From Ectobacillus sp042610425 (GTDB taxonomy: Bacteria > Bacillota > Bacilli > Bacillales > Bacillaceae_G): 64,000 nt of DNA. The position numbers and the translations under genes were made by a program. The stretch is taken from the NCBI RefSeq assembly GCF_042610425.1, contig NZ_JBGJZM010000001.1:2108001-2172000 (forward strand), given 5' to 3'. Position 1 is the first letter of the stretch. Each line of letters opens with the position of its first letter. Below, in pieces: positions 7,916 through 15,995 of this stretch. The notes under the pieces were generated by a model that did not search any database, was not told the DNA's origin, and saw only the letters and a list, made by a program, of their open reading frames with translations.

Positions 7916-9496
7916 ATGGAAAAACCTGTTATCGGAACAAAAACAATGGTAGTGAGTCCGCATTATTTAGCCTCTACAGCAGGCGCAAGAATACTAGCAA
8001 AGGGAGGAAATGCGTTTGATGCAGCTGTAGCAGTTAGTGCCTGTCTAGCCGTAGTGTATCCTCATATGACAAATGTTGGAGGCGACTCATTTTGGCTTAC
8101 CTATCATCATGCAGAAAAAAAAGTCCGTGCGTATAACGGAAGCGGTCGCTCCGGATATCAGGTAAATCGTAACTTGTATGAAGGCGAGGAAGAAATCCCA
8201 AGAAGAGGCGTGCGAAGTGCCATTACGGTTCCGGGTATGGTTGACAGTTGGGATGCAGTTCTTCGTGAATATGGCCGGCTTAGCTTAGCGGAAGTTCTCG
8301 AACCGGCTATTACGTATGCAACAGAAGGATTTCCTATGTCATCGAGTCATGAGGAAAATACGAGACTCGTTTATGATGTTCTATCACACACCCCCATTAC
8401 TTCTTCAATTTATACGCCAGCGGGAAAAATCATCAGAACAGGAGAAAAATTTGTACAAAGTCAATTAGCCAATACATTAAGGGTACTTGCAAAAGAAGGA
8501 CGCGACGCTTTCTACAAAGGTTCGATTGCAGAAGAAATTGCTTCTTTTCTGAAAGAACATGGTGGATATTTAATTCGTGATGATTTTGCTGATCATTATG
8601 GCAATTGGGTTGATCCTATTTCTACTTCCTATCATGATTATACAATGTACCAGGTTCCTCCCAATTCCCAAGGGTTTTCCGCTTTAATGACACTTAATAT
8701 TTTAGAAAACTATGATTTTTCTTCTATTAAACATGGTTCCTATGAATATTATCATGTATTAGTAGAAGCACTAAAACGCAGCTTTACAGATCGAAATAAA
8801 GTGCTGACAGACCCAGACTTTTACGATATTCCTTTAAAGCGCCTTCTAAGTAAAGAATATGCCGCCCAGCTTGCTGCCTCTATAAGCCTTGACCAGGTTG
8901 GAAGCCAAAAAACGGAACCAATTGGAAACGATACTGCCTTCGCAGCCGTTATAGACGACGAAGGAAATGCGGTTTCGTTTATTCAAAGTCTCTACTTTGA
9001 ATTTGGATCAGCGGTTGTAGCTGGGAATACAGGCATATTACTGCAAAACAGAGGATCTTTCTTCTCATTAAATCCAAATCACGTAAATAAACTAGAACCA
9101 CATAAACGCACCTTCCATACACTTATGCCTGCTATGGCTTTTTTAAACGGTAAGCCAAGTATATTATACGGAACACAAGGCGGCGAAGGGCAACCACAAA
9201 CACAAACGGCCGTTATTACTCGCCTGATTCACTATGGAATGAATCCGCAGCAAGCAGTTAGCGAACCGCGCTTTGTCTGGGGAAGAACATGGGGAGATGC
9301 CACGCAAGAATTAAAAGTAGAAGCACGGGTACATGACGATGTATTAACCGCCCTATCCTCCGCAGGTCACATCGTACGAAAAGTACAAGAAATGGACGGC
9401 GTTATGGGCCATGCGCACGCCATTCAAATTGACGCCAACGGATTTCGACTCGGCGGCAGCGATCCACGCAGCGACGGAGCAGCAATTGGATGGTAA
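7916..9496 (+). CDS. ywrD: Gamma-glutamyltransferase family protein (YwrD-like)
   Basis: A 526-residue Ntn-hydrolase of the gamma-glutamyltransferase family. It starts at MEKPVIGTKTMV with no signal peptide, so it should be cytoplasmic, unlike secreted GGT. GGNAFDAAVA and NVGGDSFW are the usual large-subunit motifs; GND-Thr340-AFAAVIDDEGNAVSF marks the self-cleavage site, with Thr340 as catalytic N-terminus of the small subunit. The exact GGG-rich oxyanion region differs from classical GGT (YGTQGGEGQPQ). Members cleave or transfer gamma-glutamyl groups or related acyl amides. B. subtilis ywrD is its best match by size and location beside ywrABC. Probably acts with the downstream amidase. Confidence 0.85.
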   Translation: MEKPVIGTKTMVVSPHYLASTAGARILAKGGNAFDAAVAVSACLAVVYPHMTNVGGDSFWLTYHHAEKKVRAYNGSGRSGYQVNRNLYEGEEEIPRRGVRSAITVPGMVDSWDAVLREYGRLSLAEVLEPAITYATEGFPMSSSHEENTRLVYDVLSHTPITSSIYTPAGKIIRTGEKFVQSQLANTLRVLAKEGRDAFYKGSIAEEIASFLKEHGGYLIRDDFADHYGNWVDPISTSYHDYTMYQVPPNSQGFSALMTLNILENYDFSSIKHGSYEYYHVLVEALKRSFTDRNKVLTDPDFYDIPLKRLLSKEYAAQLAASISLDQVGSQKTEPIGNDTAFAAVIDDEGNAVSFIQSLYFEFGSAVVAGNTGILLQNRGSFFSLNPNHVNKLEPHKRTFHTLMPAMAFLNGKPSILYGTQGGEGQPQTQTAVITRLIHYGMNPQQAVSEPRFVWGRTWGDATQELKVEARVHDDVLTALSSAGHIVRKVQEMDGVMGHAHAIQIDANGFRLGGSDPRSDGAAIGW

Positions 9497-9501
9497 AAAA
9501 G

Positions 9502-9636
9502 AAAAGCGGAATCGACTTGGTCAGCTCCGCAGGGCGGCTTTTTGCCTTTATGGTTGAGGGTTCTCCGGCCGGAGGAGCTAGCCGATGGAGCTGGACATCA
9601 TAAGAAAAGCGGACCCGGCTTGCCCAGCTCCGCAGG
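9502..9636. repeat. GC-rich intergenic palindromic repeat (two 32-bp copies)
   Basis: Two 32-base copies, 9502-9533 and 9605-9636, match at 27 of 32 positions; each has GCGGA and TCCGC ends that can pair, preceded by AAAA. Between them lie CTCCGGCCGGAG and GAGCTAGCCGATGGAGCTGG. The composition is much richer in G+C than the neighbourhood. On the minus strand each copy reads as a hairpin followed by TTTT. I remember related GCGGAGCTGG...TCCGCTTTTC elements in several Bacillaceae genomes, but this could not be checked. Confidence 0.6.
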
Positions 9637-9687
9637 AATGAATCAAATGTTTTATGCTTTCTCACTATAATAAGGTGGTGACTACAA

Positions 9688-10884
9688 ATGAATAATCAAT
9701 TTAGTGCATTTATTGATCCTGAATTTCATCTAGAAGCAACTGGCAAAGGAAAGTTAAATGGTTTATCCTTTGCAGTCAAAGATGTGTTTGCTTTAAAAGG
9801 TCACACAAACGCAGCAGGGAATCCAGACTGGCTTCGCACTCATCATGTAGCAGAGCAAAATGCTGCAGTTGTGGATACTCTCCTTCAATACGGAGCGCAG
9901 CTTACAGGAATTACGCATACCGATGAATTAATGTATAGCTTAAACGGTGAAAACATTCATTATGGAACTCCTATCAATCCAAACGCACCTGGGTGCATTC
10001 CTGGCGGTTCTTCAAGTGGTTCTGCAGTTGCAGTCGCATCAGGTTCTGTAGATTTTGCGCTTGGAACGGATACAGGAGGTTCTGTTCGGATTCCGTCTTC
10101 GTATAATGGAATTTATGGCATTCGTCCTTCCCACGGAAAAATCGATATGGAAGGTGTCATTCCTTTATCTGCTCAGTTTGATACCGTGGGCTTTATGGCA
10201 AAGGATGCAAATCTTTTATATGAAATTGGCGCTACCTTATTTGGCGAAGATTGTTCTTTACCAACCATTGAAAGAATTTACATCGCAGAGGATGCATGGA
10301 ACTTAGCGGAAGAAAGTACAAAACAAGTACTTCTAGAACCCATTCAATTGCTTACAAAGGGGCTAATAACAGAACATGTAGAAATTGCTCCAGAAGGATT
10401 TAAGAAGTGGATGACTGCCTTTCGTTTGCTCCAAGGTCGTGAAATTTGGAAAACGCATGGAGATTGGATCACTACCCATACACCTACATTTGGACCTGAT
10501 ATCGCAGACCGCTTTGAGTGGGCTTCACACATCCCAGAAGACGATGCGTATGAAAAAGCGAAGCAGCTTCGCCCTATCATTCAAAAACGGCTAGGTAAAC
10601 TCCTTGGAGAAACAGGGTGCCTTGTCATTCCTACAACCCCAGGACCTGCTCCGCAGATAGGACGTTCCATGGATGCTATCGAAATAACAAGAACGAATAC
10701 GATGCAGCTTAGCTGTATTGCAGGACTTTCCGGATTCCCGCAAATCACAATACCTTATATCGGTATAGATCATTTGCCAATTGGTCTCTCTATTATAGGA
10801 GGATATGGGTCCGATATGCAGCTACTTACATTCGTAAAAAATATGTTTGGTAGTCAACGCTTACCTAACCATGTAACAAAATGA
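9688..10884 (+). CDS. Amidase-signature family hydrolase
   Basis: A compact 398-residue amidase-signature enzyme; the usual length is 450-500. The catalytic triad is visible: Lys31 in FAVKDVFA, the cis-Ser in GGSSSGSAV at 106-113, and nucleophile Ser132 in GTDTGGSVRIPSS. These enzymes hydrolyse carboxamides to acid plus ammonia. Lacking transmembrane or signal segments, it should be cytosolic. It follows the gamma-glutamyltransferase by 191 bases holding a repeat element and is preceded by AAGGTGG. Shorter amidases of this sort resemble biuret or allophanate hydrolase relatives (AtzE/AtzF type), but the substrate cannot be named. Its stop codon lies in the loop of a hairpin. Confidence 0.85.
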   Translation: MNNQFSAFIDPEFHLEATGKGKLNGLSFAVKDVFALKGHTNAAGNPDWLRTHHVAEQNAAVVDTLLQYGAQLTGITHTDELMYSLNGENIHYGTPINPNAPGCIPGGSSSGSAVAVASGSVDFALGTDTGGSVRIPSSYNGIYGIRPSHGKIDMEGVIPLSAQFDTVGFMAKDANLLYEIGATLFGEDCSLPTIERIYIAEDAWNLAEESTKQVLLEPIQLLTKGLITEHVEIAPEGFKKWMTAFRLLQGREIWKTHGDWITTHTPTFGPDIADRFEWASHIPEDDAYEKAKQLRPIIQKRLGKLLGETGCLVIPTTPGPAPQIGRSMDAIEITRTNTMQLSCIAGLSGFPQITIPYIGIDHLPIGLSIIGGYGSDMQLLTFVKNMFGSQRLPNHVTK

Positions 10885-10899
10885 GTTTTTGTTACATGG
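10869..10899 (+). terminator. Hairpin enclosing the amidase stop codon
   Basis: CCATGTAACAAAA (10869-10881) pairs over 13 bp with TTTTGTTACATGG (10887-10899); the TGA stop falls in the loop. There is no T-run behind it, so it may instead be a 3'-end stabiliser or a pause site. Confidence 0.5.
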
Positions 10900-10912
10900 C
10901 CAATATCACCTT

Positions 10913-10955
10913 AGCATACTACTATAACTCTCACCGATTTTTAAAGTAGTATGCT
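10913..10955 (+). terminator. Second hairpin, likely terminator of the amidase operon
   Basis: AGCATACTACT at 10913-10923 pairs with AGTAGTATGCT at 10945-10955, followed by GGTTATTTATT. An 11-bp perfect stem with a 21-base loop. Confidence 0.6.
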
Positions 10956-10984
10956 GGTTATTTATTGCGCAACGTTAACATTCA

Positions 10985-11350
10985 TTAAGCGAACAACAAT
11001 AATCTTCCTACCAAAAAGTATACGATATAGATGCATATCGCTAGCAAAATAGCATAAAGTGGCTTCATCCAATAGGCCAATAAAAACACACTGAAAAGAA
11101 ACAGAACCGCTCCGAACGCACCAAAAATTCCAGCTTTTTGGGCAGACTGGAATTCATTCTTGTTTAAAAATTTCGTTTGTAGTATCAAATTTGCTAGTGT
11201 CATGATGGGCAAAATAGTAATAACACCTGACAAAAATATATTTTTTGATTTGCTGAAATACGTTGCAAGAGCAAGGATGCAACCTCCAATGATGAATTTT
11301 GAAACATACTCGAACACTACTACTACACTTCCTTGTAACAGAATATTCAT
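10985..11350 (-). CDS. Small membrane protein, DUF3147/GlpM-like
   Basis: A 121-residue protein with four predicted membrane helices: FIIGGCILALATYFS, LSGVITILPIMTLANLIL, AGIFGAFGAVLFLFSVFLLAY and PLYAILLAICIYIVYFLVG. Size, helix number and the pattern FSKSKNIFLSGVITILPI resemble the DUF3147 family of integral membrane proteins of unknown function. It stands alone, downstream of an SDR gene on the same strand with about 110 bases between. No function can be proposed. Confidence 0.65.
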   Translation of the reverse strand: MNILLQGSVVVVFEYVSKFIIGGCILALATYFSKSKNIFLSGVITILPIMTLANLILQTKFLNKNEFQSAQKAGIFGAFGAVLFLFSVFLLAYWMKPLYAILLAICIYIVYFLVGRLLLFA

Positions 11351-11461
11351 TAAAATCTTATTCTATTTTGATACATATTTATGTATTTGTATACCCACTA
11401 CTCTAATCTTTCTAGTGGATAAAAATGATAGTGTTAGTTTCTATACTCGTCCATAGTCGGT

Positions 11462-12304
11462 CTATCTCTTCTTATTTAGCCGTTGTAATACAAGGCTCTC
11501 CCACTGTTTCCACGAAAACATTTGTTTTAACATAATCCCCGTTTTTACTCCCCTACCAAACGGATACCGAAGCGCAGTATTGGATTGATCCGCTATATAA
11601 GCAATTTTCTCTGCTACTTCCTTTGGATCTCCAAATTTACTGTGTCCTTTTTCTAAATAGCGTTCTATTTGACTCATATAATCATAGTAAGGAGAGGATT
11701 CGGATGCTTCTGATATATGCTTACCGCTTGACCAAATATTCGTTTTATACGAACCAGGTTCTATCAGAACAACATCAATTCCAAACGGTTTTACCTCTAA
11801 GCGAAGGCATTCACTCCAGCCTTCCAGTGCATGCTTGGATGCTACATAAGGTGATAAACCTGGAAATCCGACCTTCCCGCTAATGCTGCTCAAATTGATA
11901 ATTTTTCCACATTTTTGTTTTCTCATTATGGGAAGAACAGCTTGAGTCACTCGAATGACTCCAAATAGATTCGTCTCAAACTGTCTTTTGTATTCCTCAA
12001 GCGGAATCTCTTCCACAAACCCACCTGCTGCATATCCAGCATTGTTAACAAGAACATGTACATACCTTACTTCTTCTAATATAGGAAGAAACTGTTTTAT
12101 AGACTCTTCGGATGTTACATCCAGTGGTTGAACCTGAATTCGATTGGCTACCCCTATTCTTTTCGATTCATCTACTAGATTAAACCGAGCTTCTACATTT
12201 CTCATCGTAGCGATAACATCATACTCACGCTTCGCTAGTTCCAATGCTGTAAGCATCCCAAATCCACTTGAAGTCCCTGTAACAACTGCCACCTTTTTTT
12301 CCAC
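11462..12304 (-). CDS. Short-chain dehydrogenase/reductase
   Basis: A 280-residue classical SDR. The nucleotide-binding motif TGTSSGFG is at residues 9-16, NNAG at 87-90, a Ser in NLSSISG near 140, and YVASK with Tyr153 and Lys157. The Arg after the second strand (ATMRN) suggests NADP(H), a usual but not certain rule. The C-terminal extension after VVLIEPGSYKTNIW, about 70 residues, is longer than in minimal SDRs and resembles the B. subtilis YusZ/YqjQ-type oxidoreductases. A GTG at 12304 is preferred because GGGGGAG precedes it; an upstream ATG at 12331 has no site. Substrate unknown. Confidence 0.85.
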   Translation of the reverse strand: MEKKVAVVTGTSSGFGMLTALELAKREYDVIATMRNVEARFNLVDESKRIGVANRIQVQPLDVTSEESIKQFLPILEEVRYVHVLVNNAGYAAGGFVEEIPLEEYKRQFETNLFGVIRVTQAVLPIMRKQKCGKIINLSSISGKVGFPGLSPYVASKHALEGWSECLRLEVKPFGIDVVLIEPGSYKTNIWSSGKHISEASESSPYYDYMSQIERYLEKGHSKFGDPKEVAEKIAYIADQSNTALRYPFGRGVKTGIMLKQMFSWKQWESLVLQRLNKKR

Positions 12305-12414
12305 TATTCTCCCCCTTTGCCATTTGTACATGTTCTGTCTTTCTTGCTCTTCTTATTTTACTAGATTTTTCTTATACCCCATTACACTATTGCCAATATA
12401 GTTTCATAAATGTT

Positions 12415-12996
12415 TCATATAGACGAATTTTCAGTTGTATATTTATTACTTCCAGGGAGTTTCTTAATTTCATTCCAAGCTTCAATCGCTTCCGTACGAC
12501 TTTTCCCTTTATTTTTTGTGTCAGAGAAAAAGTCACGAATAAATTGATTGTATTCAAATTGAGGAGCAATTTTCTTCTTATAAGATGGGTCTTTCTTTCG
12601 CCTTTCCTCTTCATACCAAGCTTCTACAACATCACGATATGCTTTCCCTACATTGTCTTTAAAGTAATTTTGAATGTAAGTAGAAAAATGAAATTTCGAA
12701 CTAATTACTGTCTTAAAGAATGCTCTTACGTCTTGACTGCAACGATGATTTTCCGTAATTACAGTATCAAGACTCAATTCGACCTTTGTTCGAGGTTTAT
12801 TACCAGCCTTTGAATTTCTAAATGGTTTTTTTATCTCTCCTGTTTGAAGAAATGTTTCAATTCTATCTAAAATCTCTATCTTGGAACCAGATGCACTTAT
12901 TCCATTTTCTCTACAAAAAAATTGCAATTCTTCTTTTAACCAATAGTAATCTCTAAAATCTTGAACACTTATTTCTTTTGTAAGAGTGGATCTCAT
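12415..12996 (-). CDS. SAP-domain protein with DUF6434-like C-terminus
   Basis: A 193-residue basic protein. Residues about 16-52 (YWLKEELQFFCREN, SGSKIEILDRIETFL) have the helix-extended-loop-helix pattern of a SAP domain, a DNA-binding module also found in bacterial proteins. The remainder contains two similar segments, around SKFHFSTYIQNYFKDNVGKAYRDVVEAWYEE and PQFEYNQFIRDFFSDTKNKGKSRTEAIEAWNEI, an internal repeat matching the DUF6434 description. GGGGGTG precedes the ATG. It stands alone between unrelated genes and may be a horizontally spread cargo gene. DNA binding is inference from the SAP match. Confidence 0.75.
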   Translation of the reverse strand: MRSTLTKEISVQDFRDYYWLKEELQFFCRENGISASGSKIEILDRIETFLQTGEIKKPFRNSKAGNKPRTKVELSLDTVITENHRCSQDVRAFFKTVISSKFHFSTYIQNYFKDNVGKAYRDVVEAWYEEERRKKDPSYKKKIAPQFEYNQFIRDFFSDTKNKGKSRTEAIEAWNEIKKLPGSNKYTTENSSI

Positions 12997-13051
12997 TTAT
13001 AACACCCCCATATGTAAATATTTACATTATAGAACATTTGTTCCTATAAAT

Positions 13052-13089
13052 TAAAAAGAAGCTAACTACTCGATTAGGTAGCTAACTTC
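13052..13089 (-). terminator. Terminator of the efflux operon
   Basis: On the minus strand, GAAGTTAGCTAC pairs with GTAGTTAGCTTC with two mismatches (13058-13069 with 13078-13089), followed by TTTTTAA. It ends the EmrB-type gene. Confidence 0.7.
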
Positions 13090-13126
13090 TTTCTTCTTTC
13101 TTTTACTTTAATCTCTTCTTATCCCC

Positions 13127-14902
13127 TTACCCCCGGTTCGGCCGATTGCCTGATGGAAGGAAAAAGGATAATACAAGTGCCACCACTGACAAAACAGTCG
13201 CAATTAAAAATGCGTCATTAATACCGTTTACCATTGAAAGCTTCATGACTTGGCTATATAGTGCTGCCGTGCTAAGCGTCGATCCCGTTTGTTGTGATAC
13301 ATGTGCCAAGGCTGTAATGCTCTGACTCATCTGCGCGACATTCTGATTCATAATTGGATCAGTTGATGTAATCGCACCCGCATAGTCTGCCCCGTGGAAG
13401 GTTGTTTGTCTTGTCATGACAGTGACGAGAATTGCTGTTCCAATCGAGCCAGCTATAGAACGAAGTGTATTTTGGGATGCAGTACCGTGCGAAATCTGTT
13501 TCAACGGTAATGCGTTCATTCCCGCTGTCATAATTGGCATCATAATAAACGCCATCCCAAAAGAGCGTAAGATGTAAATTCCGACAATTGTAGCATAAGG
13601 CGTGTCCATTGTAAGCTTTGATAGCTCATACGTACCATATGTCATCAAAATTAATCCAAAAATTGCCAGCGGACGAATGCCATAGCGATCAAATAACTTT
13701 CCAGCAAATGGTCCCATCAGTCCCATAATTAATGATCCTGGTAACAGCAATAACCCGGTATCAATTGGCGAAAAACCGCGTATGTTTTGCAAGTATACAG
13801 GCAACAGAATCATTCCGCCAAAAAGCGCCATAGTAATAATAATATTAATTAATATTGTAAAGGAGAAGGCTGGAATCTTGAAAATGGTTAAATCCAAGAG
13901 CTTCGTTTTTGCGTTGAGTTCCCACCAAATGAAGACAATGAGACCAACCACTCCAATTGTGAGCATAACATCAATTTCTATGCTGTCCCAACCTTTATTT
14001 CCGGCTTCACTTAATGCATACAACAGACTGCCAAACCCAATAGTAGATACAACAACCCCGATTACATCGAATTTCGGCTTCGACAGTGGCTGTACGAGTT
14101 TGAACCAGCGTAAGGCCATCAAAAAGATAACAGCTCCCAAAGCAAACATCGCATAAAACATAATATTCCACGTGTAGTTTTCCACAAGCCAACCGGCAAT
14201 TGTTGGTCCGATAGCTGGTGCTAGAATCAATGCGACCCCAAGAAGTCCCATAGCTGCGCCGCGTTTTTCTGGCGGAAAGAGCGTCATAAAAATATTCATT
14301 CCTGTTGGCATAAGAATACCTGCTCCAACTGCTTGCACAAGACGGCCTGTTAACATCACTGGAAAATTACCCGATAGAGCACAAATAATAGAGCCGACTG
14401 TGAAAAACCCCATAGCTATCAGAAATAGCTTTCGATACGTAAAAGATTGGATCAAATAGGCACTAATAGGTACCAAGATCCCGTTTACCAGCATAAAACC
14501 GGTAGACAGCCATTGCACTGTGGCTGTAGATACATTGAACTCATTCATTAATACCGGTAACGCTACATTGATAACGGTTTGATTGAGAATGGAAAAAAAC
14601 ATACCTAAGATCAATACGAACAATACCAATCGTACATTAATCGCAGGCTCTGCTGCGGGCTTAGGAGTTATTTTTTTGGTCGCCGGAATTTCTTCTTCCT
14701 CCATATGTTTCTCTTCTACCGTTTCTTGTTTCCCCTCTTTGTCTTCTTGTTTCACTTTTACCAAAGTGTCCTGCTGCTTTGGCATAGTAGGAGCAAGAGG
14801 TTCTGATTCACTCTTCTTTTTTTGTTTTCGAAAAAACACGTTCACAATGAAAAATACAAGGACACAAAAGAGTGCATACACTGCAATCATAGTTGATAAC
14901 AT
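13127..14902 (-). CDS. DHA2-type (EmrB/QacA) multidrug MFS transporter with N-terminal extension
   Basis: A 591-residue, 14-helix proton-driven drug exporter. From about residue 88 it is a standard DHA2 protein: NQTVINVALPVLMNEF, STATVQWLSTGFMLVNGILVPISAYL, LVQAVGAGILMPTGMNI and AMGLLGVALILAPAIGPTIAGWLVENY (motif C). Before this lies an unusual extension: one extra hydrophobic helix (residues 5-25), a KKKSESE linker and a charged stretch rich in Glu and Lys, so it exceeds the usual 470-520 residues by about 80. It is 12 bases behind an EmrA-like adaptor gene and probably forms a pump with it under TetR control. Substrates are unknown. Confidence 0.88.
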   Translation of the reverse strand: MLSTMIAVYALFCVLVFFIVNVFFRKQKKKSESEPLAPTMPKQQDTLVKVKQEDKEGKQETVEEKHMEEEEIPATKKITPKPAAEPAINVRLVLFVLILGMFFSILNQTVINVALPVLMNEFNVSTATVQWLSTGFMLVNGILVPISAYLIQSFTYRKLFLIAMGFFTVGSIICALSGNFPVMLTGRLVQAVGAGILMPTGMNIFMTLFPPEKRGAAMGLLGVALILAPAIGPTIAGWLVENYTWNIMFYAMFALGAVIFLMALRWFKLVQPLSKPKFDVIGVVVSTIGFGSLLYALSEAGNKGWDSIEIDVMLTIGVVGLIVFIWWELNAKTKLLDLTIFKIPAFSFTILINIIITMALFGGMILLPVYLQNIRGFSPIDTGLLLLPGSLIMGLMGPFAGKLFDRYGIRPLAIFGLILMTYGTYELSKLTMDTPYATIVGIYILRSFGMAFIMMPIMTAGMNALPLKQISHGTASQNTLRSIAGSIGTAILVTVMTRQTTFHGADYAGAITSTDPIMNQNVAQMSQSITALAHVSQQTGSTLSTAALYSQVMKLSMVNGINDAFLIATVLSVVALVLSFFLPSGNRPNRG

Positions 14903-14914
14903 GTAGTACCCCCC

Positions 14915-15568
14915 TTATCTATGAATGCGAACCGTTACGTTCATCCCAGGTACAATATTTAAGGATTTATTATGGTTTAACGCAATTTTTACTGGAATGA
15001 CTTGTGTAACCTTCGTATAATTCGCATTCGAATTACTACTTGGCAGTAAGGAGAACGTTCCTGATGTTGTTAATCCAATTTGATCCACGACACCCGTTAA
15101 TGCGGTATCAGAATACGCATCCACATATACGTCTACTTGTTGACCCTTTTGTACTTTGTCAACATCTGTTTCTTTAATATTTGCTGTTACATATAAATTG
15201 TTCATATCGAAAGCATAAGCAATTGGTGTTCCTGCCCCGACAAAAGTATTTACTGTTGCATTCGATTGTACCAAAGTTGCACCTGCTGGCACTGTGATAT
15301 CTATATTTTGCATCGCAGTTGCTGTTTGGAATTCTACGGTACCCACTTTATCGCCAGCATTGTAGGATTTGCCAACCTCTCCTGTCCAGGAAGTTAGCTT
15401 ACCTGCTGCAGGGGAAGCTATCGGAATGATTTTCCCATCAATCTTGGCATTATTTGTTTTTAAATAGCTTTGTGATTGATTGTAGTAATAGTAGCCAAGA
15501 AAGCCACCCCCAACAAGTACAATCAACGTAATAATATTGATAATAAATAAACGGCGAAATGAATTCAT
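14915..15568 (-). CDS. HlyD/EmrA-like membrane fusion (adaptor) protein
   Basis: A 217-residue membrane-anchored protein. A short basic N-terminus and one helix (residues 8-28) are followed by the lipoyl-like half motifs KTNNAKIDGKIIPIASPAAGKLTSW and ATLVQSNATVNTFVGAGTPIAYAF, then a beta-barrel portion ending in NIVPGMNVTVRIHR. The long coiled-coil hairpin of Gram-negative EmrA is missing, as usual for Gram-positive adaptors that need not span a periplasm. First gene of the efflux operon; its promoter carries a TetR-like palindrome. Confidence 0.85.
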   Translation of the reverse strand: MNSFRRLFIINIITLIVLVGGGFLGYYYYNQSQSYLKTNNAKIDGKIIPIASPAAGKLTSWTGEVGKSYNAGDKVGTVEFQTATAMQNIDITVPAGATLVQSNATVNTFVGAGTPIAYAFDMNNLYVTANIKETDVDKVQKGQQVDVYVDAYSDTALTGVVDQIGLTTSGTFSLLPSSNSNANYTKVTQVIPVKIALNHNKSLNIVPGMNVTVRIHR

Positions 15569-15666
15569 GAAGACTCTCCTTTTCTTATAACTGTTTCATT
15601 TTGACACATGAATAGAACCTAATACTATAAATCTCTAAGCTTTGCAACTTATATTCCAATCAAAAA

Positions 15667-15721
15667 TGACCAATTAGTCAATAACATTCTATACTATATA
15701 GTACCCGCTAGTTTTTGACAA
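15667..15721 (-). promoter_or_regulatory. Promoter of the efflux operon with TetR-type operator
   Basis: On the minus strand, TTGTCA (15716-15721), a 17-base spacer and TATAGT (15693-15698) form a good sigma-A promoter. Just downstream, about where transcription starts, TGACTAATTGGTCA (15667-15680) is a near-perfect palindrome of the kind bound by TetR/QacR repressors. The neighbouring TetR gene is the obvious candidate. Confidence 0.65.
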
Positions 15722-15808
15722 CAAATATATATTCAATTCATCTTGCATATTTAAAAACTTTTTTCATATTGCTAATCATCCGCACCTTGTTTTATGATAA
15801 GTGCATAC

Positions 15809-15918
15809 GACCCATCGGTCATAAATGACTTGCATGATAAGTTTTATATAAAATGAACGGCGACAATATATGTACATGACATATAAAGTTTTTTTGTTCT
15901 TACAGGTCATGAGGACCT
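15809..15918 (+). promoter_or_regulatory. Additional palindromes upstream of the TetR gene
   Basis: GACCCATCGGTC at 15809-15820 and AGGTC-5-GACCT at 15904-15918 are short palindromes sharing the GGTC/GACC half-site seen in the operator at 15667-15680 (GGTCA). They suggest that the repressor also controls its own gene. The rest of the 427-base gap shows nothing recognisable. Confidence 0.4.
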
Positions 15919-15995
15919 AAATAACCACATTCACAGTTACAAAATTACTACCAACTTCATCTGGAACCGTCCCAGAGAACATAGAGGTGAATAGA

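Noticed and set aside
14583..14906. 107-codon plus-strand ORF opposite the pump's N-terminal extension
   Set aside because: Complement of the charged linker; Ser/Phe/Cys-rich shadow with no start site.
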